A model generated the notes under the pieces. It made no database searches, was not told the DNA's origin, and saw nothing but the letters and a program-made list of their open reading frames with translations. Both the position numbers and the translations under genes were made by a program. From Pseudomonas uvaldensis (GTDB lineage: Bacteria; Pseudomonadota; Gammaproteobacteria; Pseudomonadales; Pseudomonadaceae), in the NCBI RefSeq assembly GCF_021271205.1, contig NZ_JAIWKS010000002.1, positions 434,001 through 498,000 on the forward strand: a stretch of 64,000 nucleotides of DNA, given 5' to 3'. Each line of letters begins with the position of its first letter. The stretch's first letter is position 1. Below, piece by piece: positions 17,868-26,748 of this stretch.

Positions 17868-18999
17868 AGAGGAATATTTCCTCACCGACCTGCAAACCCG
17901 CAGCATGCCCGGACAACCGTCGGCGGCCGCCGTCGCGGCTTGCCGGACCGAGTTGGGCAAGCATTTCGCCCATGAGATGTTCCAGAGCCAGATCGAGATG
18001 GCGTCGCCCATCTTTCGCAGCCTGCCCGAGGCCGCCGATTTTCTGATACAGGTGCGTGCCGGGTTGACCCAACGCCTGGCACCTTATGGGCTGGGGCTGC
18101 TCAGCGCCGGTTCGCACCCCATGGCGACCCAGGATTTGCAGCCCACCGATGAGCTGCATTTCCAGCAATTGTTCGACGACTACCAGCGGGTGGCGCGGCG
18201 CAGCGTGCTGTCGGGCTTGCATGTGCACGTGGAGGTGCCGGCCGACCGGGACCGGGTCAAGGTGATGAACGAGGTCCTGCCCTGGCTGCCGATGTTCCTG
18301 GCCTTGAGCGCATCGTCACCGTTCTGGAATGGGGCCTACAGTGGCTTCAGCAGCTATCGTCAGGTCGCCTGCGATGAGTGGCCACGGATGGGGGTGCCGG
18401 AATATTTCGAGAACGAATCGGCTTTCGCCAGCTACGTCGACCTGCTCATGCGCACCGGCTCGATTCGTCAGGCCAGCGATTGCTGGTGGGTGATACGGCC
18501 TTCGTCCCGCTATCCGACCCTGGAACTGCGGATCTGCGATGCCTGTCCCCGGGTCGAGGATGTGCTCTGCCTGGTCTCGCTGTTTCGCCTGATGGTGGCC
18601 CATGCCGTCGCCCAACCCAAGCCAGGTGCCCGGTACAGCCAGATGTCCCAATGGATCCTCAAGGAAAACCGCTTGCGGGCCAAGCGCCACGGCACCCTGG
18701 CGGAGTTCATCATCGAAGGGCAGGAGCAACCGGTGCTCATCGGTGAATGGTTGACCATGGCCGAGCAGACCTTTGGTGACGCCGCAGCAGCACTCGGGGT
18801 CCAGGACGTTTTCAAGCAGGCTCGACGGATCGTCCAGGAAGGCACCAGCGCCGACCGTCAGTTGGTGCTCTACGAACAGGGGCTGTTGCTGGGAGACTCC
18901 ATCGAGCAGGCCTTGGGCCGGGTTGTCGATCAACTGCTCTCCGAAACCGCCGGGCTGCCTGTTGCCAGCCCGCAATTGCCCCAGGCCGCAGGTGCATGA
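17839..18999 (+). CDS. ybdK: YbdK-family carboxylate-amine ligase
   Basis: A 386-residue glutamate-cysteine-ligase-like enzyme (GCS2 family). Members activate a carboxylate with ATP and join it to an amine; E. coli YbdK has weak glutamate-cysteine ligase activity. Seen here: the starting FGIEEEYFL motif, the substrate-binding SGLHVHVEVP motif, and RTGSIRQASDCWWVIRPSSR. ATG 17839 follows GGAGG by 8 bases and lies inside the end of the methyltransferase gene. The 3' end overlaps ligD by four bases. In this operon it may make an amide bond on the product of the upstream oxidase and methyltransferase, which is inference. Confidence 0.88.
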   Translation: MNRRLKFGIEEEYFLTDLQTRSMPGQPSAAAVAACRTELGKHFAHEMFQSQIEMASPIFRSLPEAADFLIQVRAGLTQRLAPYGLGLLSAGSHPMATQDLQPTDELHFQQLFDDYQRVARRSVLSGLHVHVEVPADRDRVKVMNEVLPWLPMFLALSASSPFWNGAYSGFSSYRQVACDEWPRMGVPEYFENESAFASYVDLLMRTGSIRQASDCWWVIRPSSRYPTLELRICDACPRVEDVLCLVSLFRLMVAHAVAQPKPGARYSQMSQWILKENRLRAKRHGTLAEFIIEGQEQPVLIGEWLTMAEQTFGDAAAALGVQDVFKQARRIVQEGTSADRQLVLYEQGLLLGDSIEQALGRVVDQLLSETAGLPVASPQLPQAAGA

Positions 19000-21626
19000 T
19001 GGCAAGCAAGACCCTCGACGACTACAACCGCATGCGCGATTTCGCCGCCACCCCGGAGCCGGCGGCGAAGCGCTCGCGTCGAGCGAAAAAGGCGGCCCAT
19101 GCCCTGCAGTTCTGTATCCAGAAGCACGACGCCACGCGCCTGCATTACGACTTCCGGCTTGAACTGGACGGTGCGCTCAAGAGCTGGGCGGTACCCAAGG
19201 GCCCGTCCCTGGACCCCAAGGCCAAGCGCCTGGCGGTGCATGTCGAAGACCACCCGCTGGACTATGCGACGTTCGAGGGCAGCATTCCGGAAGGGCACTA
19301 CGGTGCTGGCGATGTCATTGTCTGGGACCGGGGCGTCTGGATTCCCCAGGGCGATCCCCACGAGGCCTACGAAAAGGGCCGGCTCAAGTTCGAATTGCAA
19401 GGCGAGAAGCTCGCCGGGCTGTGGAACCTGGTGCGCACCCACATGCCCGGCAAGCAGGAGCAGTGGTTCTTGATCAAGCATCAGGACGAAGCGGCCCGCC
19501 CGGAAAGCGAATATGACGTGGTCCAGGCCGAGCCCGACAGCGTGCTCAGCGACCGTACCATCGTACCCAAGCGCCGTGGCAAGGCCGCCGCAGCCAAGGC
19601 CGTGAAACAGCCGGAAAAAGCTTGCCCGCCAAAGCCGTCGAAAAAAGCTTCCAGGACCACCCTCAGCGGTGCGGTACCGGGGCCGATCCCGGAGATGCTC
19701 AAGCCGGAACTGGCGACGTTGGTGGAAAGCGCTCCCGACGGCGAATGGCTCTACGAGATCAAGTTCGACGGCTACCGGGTCATGGCCCGTATCGAAGACG
19801 GTGACGTTCGCCTGATCACCCGCAACGGCCATGACTGGACCCATAAATTGCCACGCCAGGCAGAAGCCCTGGCCGGGCTGGGGCTGGAGTCGGCCTGGCT
19901 CGATGGGGAAATGGTGGTGGCCAACGAGGATGGAGTACCGGACTTCCAGGCCCTGCAGAACGCCTTCGATGCGGGCAGCAGCGGCAAGATCGCCTACTAC
20001 CTGTTCGACCTGCCTTATCTCAATGGCATGGACTTGCGCAAAGTGCCGGTGCAAGAGCGGCGCGCGGCGCTGGCGGCGGTGCTCGAACGCAATGAGGACC
20101 CGCTGCTGCACTTTTCCGATGCCTTTGAGGAAACACCCGAAGCCCTGCTCAACAGCGCCTGCCAGATGCGCATGGAAGGGTTGATCGGCAAGCGAATGGG
20201 CAGCGCCTACGTGTCCCGGCGCAGCAACGACTGGATCAAGCTCAAGTGCAAGAATCGCCAAGAGTTCGTGGTGGTGGGCTTCAGCGAACCCAAGGGTGCA
20301 CGCAGCGCCTTCGGTGCGCTGCTGCTGGGGCTGCATGACGCCGACAGCGGCGAGTTGCGCTACGCCGGCAAAGTGGGCACGGGCTTTAACGAAACCACCC
20401 TCAAGAGCATCTATCAGCAGCTGTTGCCCCTCGAGAAGAAAAAAGCCGCGGTGGTGAATCCGCCCACCGGCTACGAGGCCAAGGGCGTGCATTGGCTCGA
20501 ACCCAGCTTGCTGGCCGAAGTGGCATTCGCCGAGATGACCAAGGAAGGTTCGGTGCGGCACGCGGTGTTCCATGGTTTGCGCAACGACAAGCCGGCCAAG
20601 GACATCACCCAGGAGAAGCCCAAGCCGGTGAAAGATTCAGCCGATACGAAGAAGGCCAAGACCGCCGAGACCGCCCGTGCGCCAGACAAACCCAAGGCGA
20701 AAGGCAAGGCCAAGGCGTCTGTGGCCCAAGGCATGGATGGCAAGGTGCGCATCACCCACCCGGACCGGATCATCGATGCCACCAGCGGCACCACCAAGCT
20801 GCAGTTGGCCGAGTATTACGCCAGCGTCGCCGAATTCATCCTGCCGGAATTGGCCGAGCGTCCCGTGGCACTGGTGCGGGCGCCGGATGGCATCGCCGGC
20901 GAACTGTTTTTCCAGAAGAACGCCGAGCGCCTGGCCATTCCGGGCATCACCAGCCTGGACAAGTCAGTCACCGGACACCCGGTGATGATCATCAACAATC
21001 CCGAGGCGCTGATCGGCGCGGTGCAGATGAGCACGGTGGAACTGCACACGTGGAACGCAACGACGGTGGACCTGGACAAGCCTGATCGCTTCGTCCTGGA
21101 CCTCGACCCGGATCCGGCGCTGCCCTGGAAAAGCATGGTGGAGGCCACGCAGCTGACCTTGTCGGTGCTTGATGAGCTGGGCCTGAAGGCATTCCTCAAG
21201 ACCAGCGGCGGCAAAGGCATCCATGTGGTGGTGCCATTGACGCGCAAAGCGGGTTGGGACGAGGTGAAGGGCTTCAGCCACGCCATCGTCAGCCACATGG
21301 CGAAGTTGCTGCCGGACCGTTTCTCCGCGGTGTCCGGGCCGAAGAACCGGGTAGGGCGGATCTTCATCGATTACCTGCGCAACGGCCTGGGGGCTACCAC
21401 CATCTGTGCCTACGCTGCCCGCACCCGGGAAGGGTTGCCGGTGTCCGTGCCGATCTATCGCGAAGAGGTGGCCGAACTCAAGGGGGCAAACCTGTGGAAC
21501 ATCCACAACGTTCATGAACGCCTCGCCGAGGTGGGTCATGAACCCTGGGCCGAGCTCAAGAAAACCCGCCAAAGCATCACCGCCGACATGCGTCGGCGGA
21601 TCGGCATGAAGAAAGCGGGTAAATGA
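18996..21626 (+). CDS. ligD: Multifunctional non-homologous end-joining DNA ligase LigD
   Basis: An 876-residue bacterial NHEJ ligase with the Pseudomonas domain order. The phosphoesterase domain (about 35-190; KHDATRLHYDFRLE, DHPLDY, GHYGAGDV) trims 3' ends. The ATP-dependent ligase domain (about 225-530) has catalytic Lys256 in EIKFDGYRV. A Lys/Pro/Ala-rich linker (about 540-575) leads to the primase-polymerase domain (about 580-876; LDLDPDP, SGGKGIHVVVPL). It starts ATGA-overlapped with ybdK, so it is cotranscribed with the small-molecule genes. No Ku gene is in the window, although Ku recruits LigD to ends. The stop lies 3 bases from the convergent Yip1 gene. Confidence 0.95.
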   Translation: MMASKTLDDYNRMRDFAATPEPAAKRSRRAKKAAHALQFCIQKHDATRLHYDFRLELDGALKSWAVPKGPSLDPKAKRLAVHVEDHPLDYATFEGSIPEGHYGAGDVIVWDRGVWIPQGDPHEAYEKGRLKFELQGEKLAGLWNLVRTHMPGKQEQWFLIKHQDEAARPESEYDVVQAEPDSVLSDRTIVPKRRGKAAAAKAVKQPEKACPPKPSKKASRTTLSGAVPGPIPEMLKPELATLVESAPDGEWLYEIKFDGYRVMARIEDGDVRLITRNGHDWTHKLPRQAEALAGLGLESAWLDGEMVVANEDGVPDFQALQNAFDAGSSGKIAYYLFDLPYLNGMDLRKVPVQERRAALAAVLERNEDPLLHFSDAFEETPEALLNSACQMRMEGLIGKRMGSAYVSRRSNDWIKLKCKNRQEFVVVGFSEPKGARSAFGALLLGLHDADSGELRYAGKVGTGFNETTLKSIYQQLLPLEKKKAAVVNPPTGYEAKGVHWLEPSLLAEVAFAEMTKEGSVRHAVFHGLRNDKPAKDITQEKPKPVKDSADTKKAKTAETARAPDKPKAKGKAKASVAQGMDGKVRITHPDRIIDATSGTTKLQLAEYYASVAEFILPELAERPVALVRAPDGIAGELFFQKNAERLAIPGITSLDKSVTGHPVMIINNPEALIGAVQMSTVELHTWNATTVDLDKPDRFVLDLDPDPALPWKSMVEATQLTLSVLDELGLKAFLKTSGGKGIHVVVPLTRKAGWDEVKGFSHAIVSHMAKLLPDRFSAVSGPKNRVGRIFIDYLRNGLGATTICAYAARTREGLPVSVPIYREEVAELKGANLWNIHNVHERLAEVGHEPWAELKKTRQSITADMRRRIGMKKAGK

Positions 21627-21629
21627 CCC

Positions 21630-22241
21630 TCATCCCGCCGGGAAGCGCAGGTACTCAGGCTGCAGCACGTTGAACCAGAACAGGATCATCTCCACCAGGA
21701 TGGTCACCAGGACCAGCAGCCCCACGCCCCAGACACTGGCCGAATACAGCAAGCCTTGTTCCTTCTTCAGGTTCATGAACTTGGGCAGGCCAACGAACAG
21801 AAGGAAGGTTGCGTAGGCCGACGCCGCCAACAGCACAATGGCCGCCAGCCAACGGTTGGGGTAGAGGCCCAGAAAACCGGCGAGAAAGTAGGGCGTGGCG
21901 GTATAGGCCGCAAAACCGATGCACTGGTTAAGCGTGGGACGAGCCTCGAAGGTACGCGACATCCAGCGGATGAACGCGCCCATGAGCACCACGCCCGCCA
22001 CGATGGTCAGGTACAGCAGCACGCACAGCTGCAAGGCGCTGGCACTGTTGAGGCGTACCGTTTCATTCTCGGCCAGGCTCCAGCCGGTCCAGGTGGTCCC
22101 GATGAACAGACACACCGTCGGGATCAGGGCCAGCAACAGCAAATGGGCGAGGTAATGGCTCGGATGAGCCTGTTCCTGTTCGCGGATGTCTTTCCAGGCG
22201 AACTCCGGATGGGTGAACAGCTTGACGAGGGGTGCTGACAT
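21630..22241 (-). CDS. Yip1-family membrane protein
   Basis: A 203-residue inner-membrane protein of the bacterial Yip1 family. After a soluble start (LFTHPEFAWKDIREQE) there are five hydrophobic segments, the last being VGLLVLVTILVEMILFWF. The N-terminal PEFAW..I pattern and the FAAYTATPYFLAGFLGLYP segment are typical. A strong AGGAGG site precedes the ATG. Function unknown; bacterial members are often stress-associated. Confidence 0.83.
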   Translation of the reverse strand: MSAPLVKLFTHPEFAWKDIREQEQAHPSHYLAHLLLLALIPTVCLFIGTTWTGWSLAENETVRLNSASALQLCVLLYLTIVAGVVLMGAFIRWMSRTFEARPTLNQCIGFAAYTATPYFLAGFLGLYPNRWLAAIVLLAASAYATFLLFVGLPKFMNLKKEQGLLYSASVWGVGLLVLVTILVEMILFWFNVLQPEYLRFPAG

Positions 22242-22410
22242 GACGACCTCCTATCGAGACAGCCTCTGCGTGAGGCCCATGTGGTTTTGAGGTGCGGGAT
22301 TTCCCTGGGGTTTCATTTATTTGCAGCTTCAAGGAGGCGATGCGATCAAAGGGAATGAATGACGGCGACGGCGGTCAACCCATCAGAATCTGTTGAAGGA
22401 TCCATGTGTC

Positions 22411-22911
22411 ATGACTGTCGCTCATTCACTGGTTGCTTATCTGCATGACCATAACCTGCGCCTGACCACTGCCGAGTCCTGTACCGCCGGCCAGATCGTC
22501 ACGCTGCTGGCCGAGGTGCCGGGCAGCGGTTCGCTGATCGAAAGTGGCTACGTGGTCTATTCCCCCGAGGCGAAACAACGGCTGCTGGGGGTCAACCCTC
22601 GCACCATCGATACCTTCAACCTCACCAGTCGTGAAGTGGCCGAGGAAATGGCCTTGGGCGCCTTGCATGACGCCAATGCCAATGTTTCGGTCGCCACCAC
22701 CGGCATTCTCGGCCCCGACGACATGGACGGGATTCCCGCCGGCACCGTATGTTTTGCCTGGGCCTTCGATATCCAGGGCCAACGGGCGCTGTTCAGTCGC
22801 CAGGAGCGCTTTTTCGGTACGCGCAGCCAGGTCCAGCTATGGGCTGCCGAGCATGCGCTCCTGCAGCTGCGACACTTCCACCAGCGCGCCTTGGCGGGAG
22901 AGCGCAGGTAG
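22411..22911 (+). CDS. pncC: CinA-family nicotinamide-nucleotide amidohydrolase
   Basis: A 166-residue single-domain CinA C-terminal protein. PncC deamidates nicotinamide mononucleotide to nicotinate mononucleotide in NAD recycling. Diagnostic stretches are TTAESCTAGQIVTLLAEVPGS, IESGYVVYSPEAKQRLLGV and SVATTGILGPD. Many Pseudomonas carry two such proteins, one near recA and divergent copies elsewhere; this one has IPAGTVCFAWAF in place of the usual KPVGTV-type motif, so activity on NMN is not certain. ATG 22411 has GAAGGA 10 bases upstream. It is followed by two genes on the same strand. Confidence 0.85.
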   Translation: MTVAHSLVAYLHDHNLRLTTAESCTAGQIVTLLAEVPGSGSLIESGYVVYSPEAKQRLLGVNPRTIDTFNLTSREVAEEMALGALHDANANVSVATTGILGPDDMDGIPAGTVCFAWAFDIQGQRALFSRQERFFGTRSQVQLWAAEHALLQLRHFHQRALAGERR

Positions 22912-22927
22912 CAGGCAGGAGGCGTGC

Positions 22928-23446
22928 ATGAACGAAAACACCGATTCCGACGATTTCCACAATCGGGTATTTCCGGTACGCGAAGACATGGCCTACCAGC
23001 TCAAGGTCTGGCGCTTCGAGCGAGTGGGTTGGTACGTGCTGGTGCTGTTGGTGATTCTGACACTGGCGGGGCTGTTCTCCCGTGGCCCCCTGAGTAGCCG
23101 TGACGCACAAAGCAGTGATGGCCGGCTGAGGGTCAGCTACGAGTTGTTTCATCGCAACGGCTCCACCCATCCCATGGTCCTGCAGCTCAAGGGCCAGCCG
23201 GATGCTCTGCTGGAGGTGGAGCTGGGCGGTGACTGGATGGATGGGTTCGACGTGCAGACGCTGCAGCCCCAGCCTGTACGTTCGGCAAGCGCGGGGCAGG
23301 GTATGAAACTCTGGGTCCAGGCCGATGCCCGGGGCGAGGCGAGTCTTCACCTGTCCCTGCTCAGCGAAGGGCTGGGCATGTACCACAGCCGTATCGCCAT
23401 GCCCGGTGGCGTGGCGGTGAGTTTCGATCAATTCATTTTTCCGTAG
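22928..23446 (+). CDS. Single-pass membrane protein of unknown function
   Basis: A 172-residue protein with a cytoplasmic N-terminus, one membrane helix (WYVLVLLVILTLAGLF, about 37-52) and a periplasmic beta-rich domain (RLRVSYELFHRNGSTHPMVL ... FDQFIFP). The ATG at 22928 follows AGGAGG by 5 bases. The next gene is a DUF421 protein 7 bases downstream, so the two are almost certainly cotranscribed; DUF421/YetF proteins often have such a small partner. I do not recognise a named family. Confidence 0.78.
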   Translation: MNENTDSDDFHNRVFPVREDMAYQLKVWRFERVGWYVLVLLVILTLAGLFSRGPLSSRDAQSSDGRLRVSYELFHRNGSTHPMVLQLKGQPDALLEVELGGDWMDGFDVQTLQPQPVRSASAGQGMKLWVQADARGEASLHLSLLSEGLGMYHSRIAMPGGVAVSFDQFIFP

Positions 23447-23453
23447 GTGACGT

Positions 23454-23903
23454 ATGGATTCGGTGCTGCGGGCCGCCGTGATGTACCTGGCATTGATGGT
23501 GCTGTTCAAGATCGCCGGCCGTCGTTCCCTGGCGGACATCACCACTTTCGACTTCGTGCTGCTGATGATCATCGGCGAGGCGACTCAGCAGGCTCTGCTG
23601 GGGGATGACTTCTCGTTGACCAATGCGTTGATGGTGATCGTGACGCTGATTGCCATCGACGTGGGGCTGTCGCTGCTCAAGCAGCGTTCAAGTTGGGTGT
23701 CACGGCTGATCGATGGCGGGCCGACCGTGATCGTCGAGGATGGCCGGCTCCTGCGGGGGCGCATGCGGCATGCGCGGTTGATAGAGGAAGACATCATGGA
23801 AGCGGCGCGTTCGAGCCAGGGCATCGAGACCCTGGCGCAGATCAAGTTCGCGATCATCGAGCGCAACGGGAAAATATCGGTGATCCCCAAGGAGTCGTCC
23901 TGA
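23454..23903 (+). CDS. DUF421/YetF-family membrane protein
   Basis: A 149-residue protein with three membrane helices and a small C-terminal cytoplasmic domain. The hallmark FKIAGRRSLADITTFDFVLLMIIGEATQQALLGDD matches the DUF421 core in position and order, and the C-terminal GGPTVIVEDGRLLRGRMRHARLIEEDI is the YetF-type domain. Role unknown. Members are linked to spore or envelope maturation in Bacillus, not to a defined reaction in Pseudomonas. It pairs with the preceding single-pass gene. Confidence 0.88.
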   Translation: MDSVLRAAVMYLALMVLFKIAGRRSLADITTFDFVLLMIIGEATQQALLGDDFSLTNALMVIVTLIAIDVGLSLLKQRSSWVSRLIDGGPTVIVEDGRLLRGRMRHARLIEEDIMEAARSSQGIETLAQIKFAIIERNGKISVIPKESS

Positions 23904-23932
23904 CGGGCGAGGGATAAGCTCTCCCTCGCCCG
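23904..23932. terminator. Bidirectional hairpin terminator
   Basis: Perfect 11-base arms (CGGGCGAGGGA and TCCCTCGCCCG) with a 7-base loop begin right after the DUF421 stop and lie before the convergent SDR stop. There is no T-tract, but the position between convergent genes fits termination in both directions. Confidence 0.65.
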
Positions 23933-23945
23933 TGCCGCCGCAGCT

Positions 23946-24803
23946 TCAGAGCATCGGCTTGCCGCCGGTAATGCCATAGCGTGACCCGGAAATGTAGCTG
24001 GACTCATCCGATGCCAGCAGCACATAGATCGGCGCCACTTCCACCGGCTGGCCCGGACGGCCCAGGGGGGTCTGGGAACCGAAATTCTGCACCTCTTCCT
24101 CGGGCATGGTCGCGACGATCAGCGGCGTCCAGATCGGCCCTGGCGCCACGCTGTTCACACGGATGCCCTTGGGGCCGAGCATTTGTGCCAGGCCACCGGT
24201 GAAGTTGGCGATGGCGCCCTTGGTCGTGGCGTAGGCCAGCAATGTCGGCTTGGGCATGTCGGAGTTGACCGAACTGGTGTTGATGATCGAGCCACCGGCC
24301 TTCATGTGCGGTACGGCTGCCTGGCAGATCCTGAACATCGCGGTGATGTTGATATCGAAGGTGCGAACCCATTCTTCATCTGGAATGTCTTCCAGGTTCT
24401 CGTGGGTCATCTGGAAGGCGGCGTTGTTCACCAGGATGTCGATATGCCCGAAGCGGGCCACGGTCTCGTCAACCGTCTTGCGACATTGCGCCTTGTCCGC
24501 GAGGTCCCCTGGCAACAACAGGCATTGGCGGCCGGCCTGCTCGACCCAGCGGGCGGTCTCCCTGGCGTCTTCGTGTTCGTCCAGATAGGCGATGGCCACG
24601 TCGGCGCCTTCGCGGGCAAAGGCAATCGCCACGGCGCGACCGATGCCGCTATCGGCCCCGGTGATCAGAGCGATCTTGTCCGCCAAGCGCCCGGAACCGG
24701 TGTAGCTCTGTTCGCCGCAGTCCGGATACGGGTCCATCTTGTACTGAGTGCCGGGTACCGGTTGGCTCTGTTTCGGAAAAGGTGGGAAAGGGTAGTCGGC
24801 CAT
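23946..24803 (-). CDS. YghA-like short-chain dehydrogenase/reductase
   Basis: A 285-residue NADP-type SDR with the ~40-residue N-terminal extension (PFPPFPKQSQPVPGTQYKMD) that marks the YghA/general-stress-protein-39 group. The cofactor site is ITGADSGIG, the structural NNAA motif is present (LVNNAAFQ), and the catalytic pair is in YATTKGA (Tyr/Lys). YghA in E. coli reduces aldehydes such as isobutyraldehyde. Expression in Pseudomonas is often stationary-phase or stress linked. It faces the DUF421 pair convergently. Confidence 0.88.
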   Translation of the reverse strand: MADYPFPPFPKQSQPVPGTQYKMDPYPDCGEQSYTGSGRLADKIALITGADSGIGRAVAIAFAREGADVAIAYLDEHEDARETARWVEQAGRQCLLLPGDLADKAQCRKTVDETVARFGHIDILVNNAAFQMTHENLEDIPDEEWVRTFDINITAMFRICQAAVPHMKAGGSIINTSSVNSDMPKPTLLAYATTKGAIANFTGGLAQMLGPKGIRVNSVAPGPIWTPLIVATMPEEEVQNFGSQTPLGRPGQPVEVAPIYVLLASDESSYISGSRYGITGGKPML

Positions 24804-24993
24804 CGTCGTTCTCCAGGGCAGGTTGAAGTTGCGTTGCAGGGTGGACTGCCTGCCTTCGGCCAGAGTTCGGTTGGATCACCGCATCGGTCGATGAGCGTGG
24901 CGCGGAGCGTTTCGGCGACCGCTCATCTACGACAAGGAACGCCTTGGAACAGGCGTCATCCAACAGCCATGCGTGTTCAACCGGGAGATGGAC

Positions 24994-25398
24994 GTGTTCA
25001 GCCACATACAGATCGGCGCGCGCGACCTGCCGAAAATGATCGCGTTCTACGATGCAGTCCTCGGCTGCCTGGGGTTGGTGCGCATGGAAAGTGAAGACGA
25101 TTCGGGCCCGCCGGGAGAAGGCTGGCATCAACCCGGAAAGCACTGGCCTCAGGTGTTCGTGCAACTGCCGTTCAATGGCCTGCCCGCGACCTGGGGCAAC
25201 GGCATGCAAGTCAGCTTCGCCGCCGACTCACCGCAAACGGTGCGCGCCGCCTGGGAGCTGGCGATCGCCATGGGGGGGCACGACGAAGGCCCTCCAGGGC
25301 TGCGTCCGCGTTATTCAGAAGGGTATTTTGGGGCGTACTGCCGGGATCCGGAGGGAAACAAGCTGTGTTTCGTGTACACGCCGGACATGCATGAGTGA
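24994..25398 (+). CDS. VOC-family protein (glyoxalase-like)
   Basis: A 134-residue vicinal-oxygen-chelate protein with two beta-alpha-beta-beta-beta modules. It begins MFSHIQIGARDLPKMIAFYDAVLG and ends with FGAYCRDPEGNKLCFVY, where the Glu is a usual metal ligand. The GTG at 24994 lies 6 bases after CGGGAG and gives the standard family N-terminus; ATG 24988 and GTG 24973 are longer alternatives. Substrate unknown; relatives include lactoylglutathione lyase and fosfomycin-type resistance proteins. Confidence 0.82.
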   Translation: MFSHIQIGARDLPKMIAFYDAVLGCLGLVRMESEDDSGPPGEGWHQPGKHWPQVFVQLPFNGLPATWGNGMQVSFAADSPQTVRAAWELAIAMGGHDEGPPGLRPRYSEGYFGAYCRDPEGNKLCFVYTPDMHE

Positions 25399-25402
25399 AG
25401 CA

Positions 25403-25434
25403 GGCAGTTGTGAGCGAAGGCGCTCGCAACTGCC
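25403..25434. terminator. Long hairpin between convergent VOC and MalY/PatB genes
   Basis: A 14-base stem (GGCAGTTGTGAGCG with CGCTCGCAACTGCC, one T-G wobble) and a 4-base loop AAGG start 4 bases after the VOC stop and end 5 bases before the aminotransferase stop. There is no T-tract, but it is a very stable structure in the right place. Confidence 0.65.
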
Positions 25435-25439
25435 ACCGC

Positions 25440-26588
25440 TCAGCCTCTGGCTTTCAGACTGCGTTCCATCCGTGCGATGCCTTCCTCCAGCAGCGCCCGC
25501 GGACAGCCAAAGTTCAGGCGCACGAATTGCCTGGCATCGTCTCCAAAATCCAGGCCGGCGCTGAGTCCCACCCTGGCCTTGTCGAGGAAGAACGCCTGTG
25601 GGTCCTCCAGCCCCAGTCCCGAGCAGTCCAGCCACGCCAGGTAGGTGCCCTGCGGTACGGTCATGATGATGCCAGGCAGGCGGGTCTTGACGGCCTCGAC
25701 CAGGTAATCGCGGTTGGCTTGCAAATACCCCTTCAAGGCGTCAAGCCAGGGGCCGGCTTCGCTGTAGGCCGCTCGCGTCGCCTCCAGGCCCAGGGCGTTG
25801 ACACTGTCGACCATGCCGGCCCGGGCGTTGTTGACCCGCTCGCGAACCTTGGCGTTCTGGATGATGGCGAATGAGGTTTTCAGGCCGGCAATGTTGAAAG
25901 CCTTGCTGGCGGACATCAGGGTGATGGTGCGCTCGGCGATTTCCGGGCTCAGGGATGCAGTGGGGATGTGCACGCGACCATCGAAACAGAGTTCGGCATG
26001 AATTTCATCGGAGATGATCCAGGCATTCTGTTCCAGGCAGATGTCCGCCACGGCCTTGAGCTCTTCTCGCGCAAATACCTTGCCCAACGGATTATGAGGA
26101 TTGCTCAACAACAGCGCGCCGCCGCCGTTCAGTGCCTCGCGCAACGCCGCCAGCGGCGTGTGGAACTCACCGTTGAGCGCGTTGAACGGCAGCTCCACCT
26201 TGTTCAGCTTCCAGTGGCCTGGGGCATTGCGCAGCGGCGGATAGTTGGGCACCTGCACCACCACGTTCTGGTCCGCCTCCACCAGGGCGTGCAGCGCCAT
26301 GTTGAAGCCCGGCTCGACTCCCGGCAGGAAAACGATCTGCTGGGGTTCCACGCGCCAGGCATATTTATTCCACAGATCCGCCACGATGGCTGCCCGCAGG
26401 TCGTCCTGGGCCACGCTGTAACCCAGCATCGGATGTTCCAGGCGTTTGCGCAGCGCATCGATGACCACCGGCGGGGCGGGGAAGTCCATATCGGCCACCC
26501 ACATCGGCAGCACGTCGGCCGGATAGCGACTCCACTTGGTACTGCCGGTGCCGTGGCGGTCAAATACGGGGTCGAAATCGAAAGTCAT
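25440..26588 (-). CDS. patB: MalY/PatB-family C-S lyase aminotransferase
   Basis: A 382-residue PLP enzyme of the MalY/PatB group, which cleaves cystathionine or other S-alkyl cysteines to thiol, pyruvate and ammonia. Seen: MWVADMDFPAPPVVIDAL near the start, the LLSNPHNPLGKVF substrate motif, ISDEIHAELCFDG, and the PLP lysine in SASKAFNIAGLK. The C-terminal FVRLNFGCPRALLEEGIARM is also typical. The start at 26588 matches the family N-terminus; the frame is open upstream without coding character. The likely role is sulfur amino-acid metabolism, possibly complementing mdeA at 62 kb. Confidence 0.9.
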   Translation of the reverse strand: MTFDFDPVFDRHGTGSTKWSRYPADVLPMWVADMDFPAPPVVIDALRKRLEHPMLGYSVAQDDLRAAIVADLWNKYAWRVEPQQIVFLPGVEPGFNMALHALVEADQNVVVQVPNYPPLRNAPGHWKLNKVELPFNALNGEFHTPLAALREALNGGGALLLSNPHNPLGKVFAREELKAVADICLEQNAWIISDEIHAELCFDGRVHIPTASLSPEIAERTITLMSASKAFNIAGLKTSFAIIQNAKVRERVNNARAGMVDSVNALGLEATRAAYSEAGPWLDALKGYLQANRDYLVEAVKTRLPGIIMTVPQGTYLAWLDCSGLGLEDPQAFFLDKARVGLSAGLDFGDDARQFVRLNFGCPRALLEEGIARMERSLKARG

Positions 26589-26748
26589 GATCGTTCCATC
26601 GGGTCGCAAAGGAAATGGCGCACATGATAAAGCAATCGGCCGGACACTTCGCGTCCGCGTCGCGTGCACGCTGATATTCGGGCGTCCGTTTGTTCGCAAC
26701 CGTGCTAATTTCTAGCAAGTCGACGCGCAAATTTTCAAGGATGACACG

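Noticed and set aside
22411..22911. Assigning the CinA protein as the full competence-damage protein CinA.
   Set aside because: Only the C-terminal amidohydrolase domain is present; the N-terminal MoaB-like domain is missing, which fits the PncC-type single-domain form.
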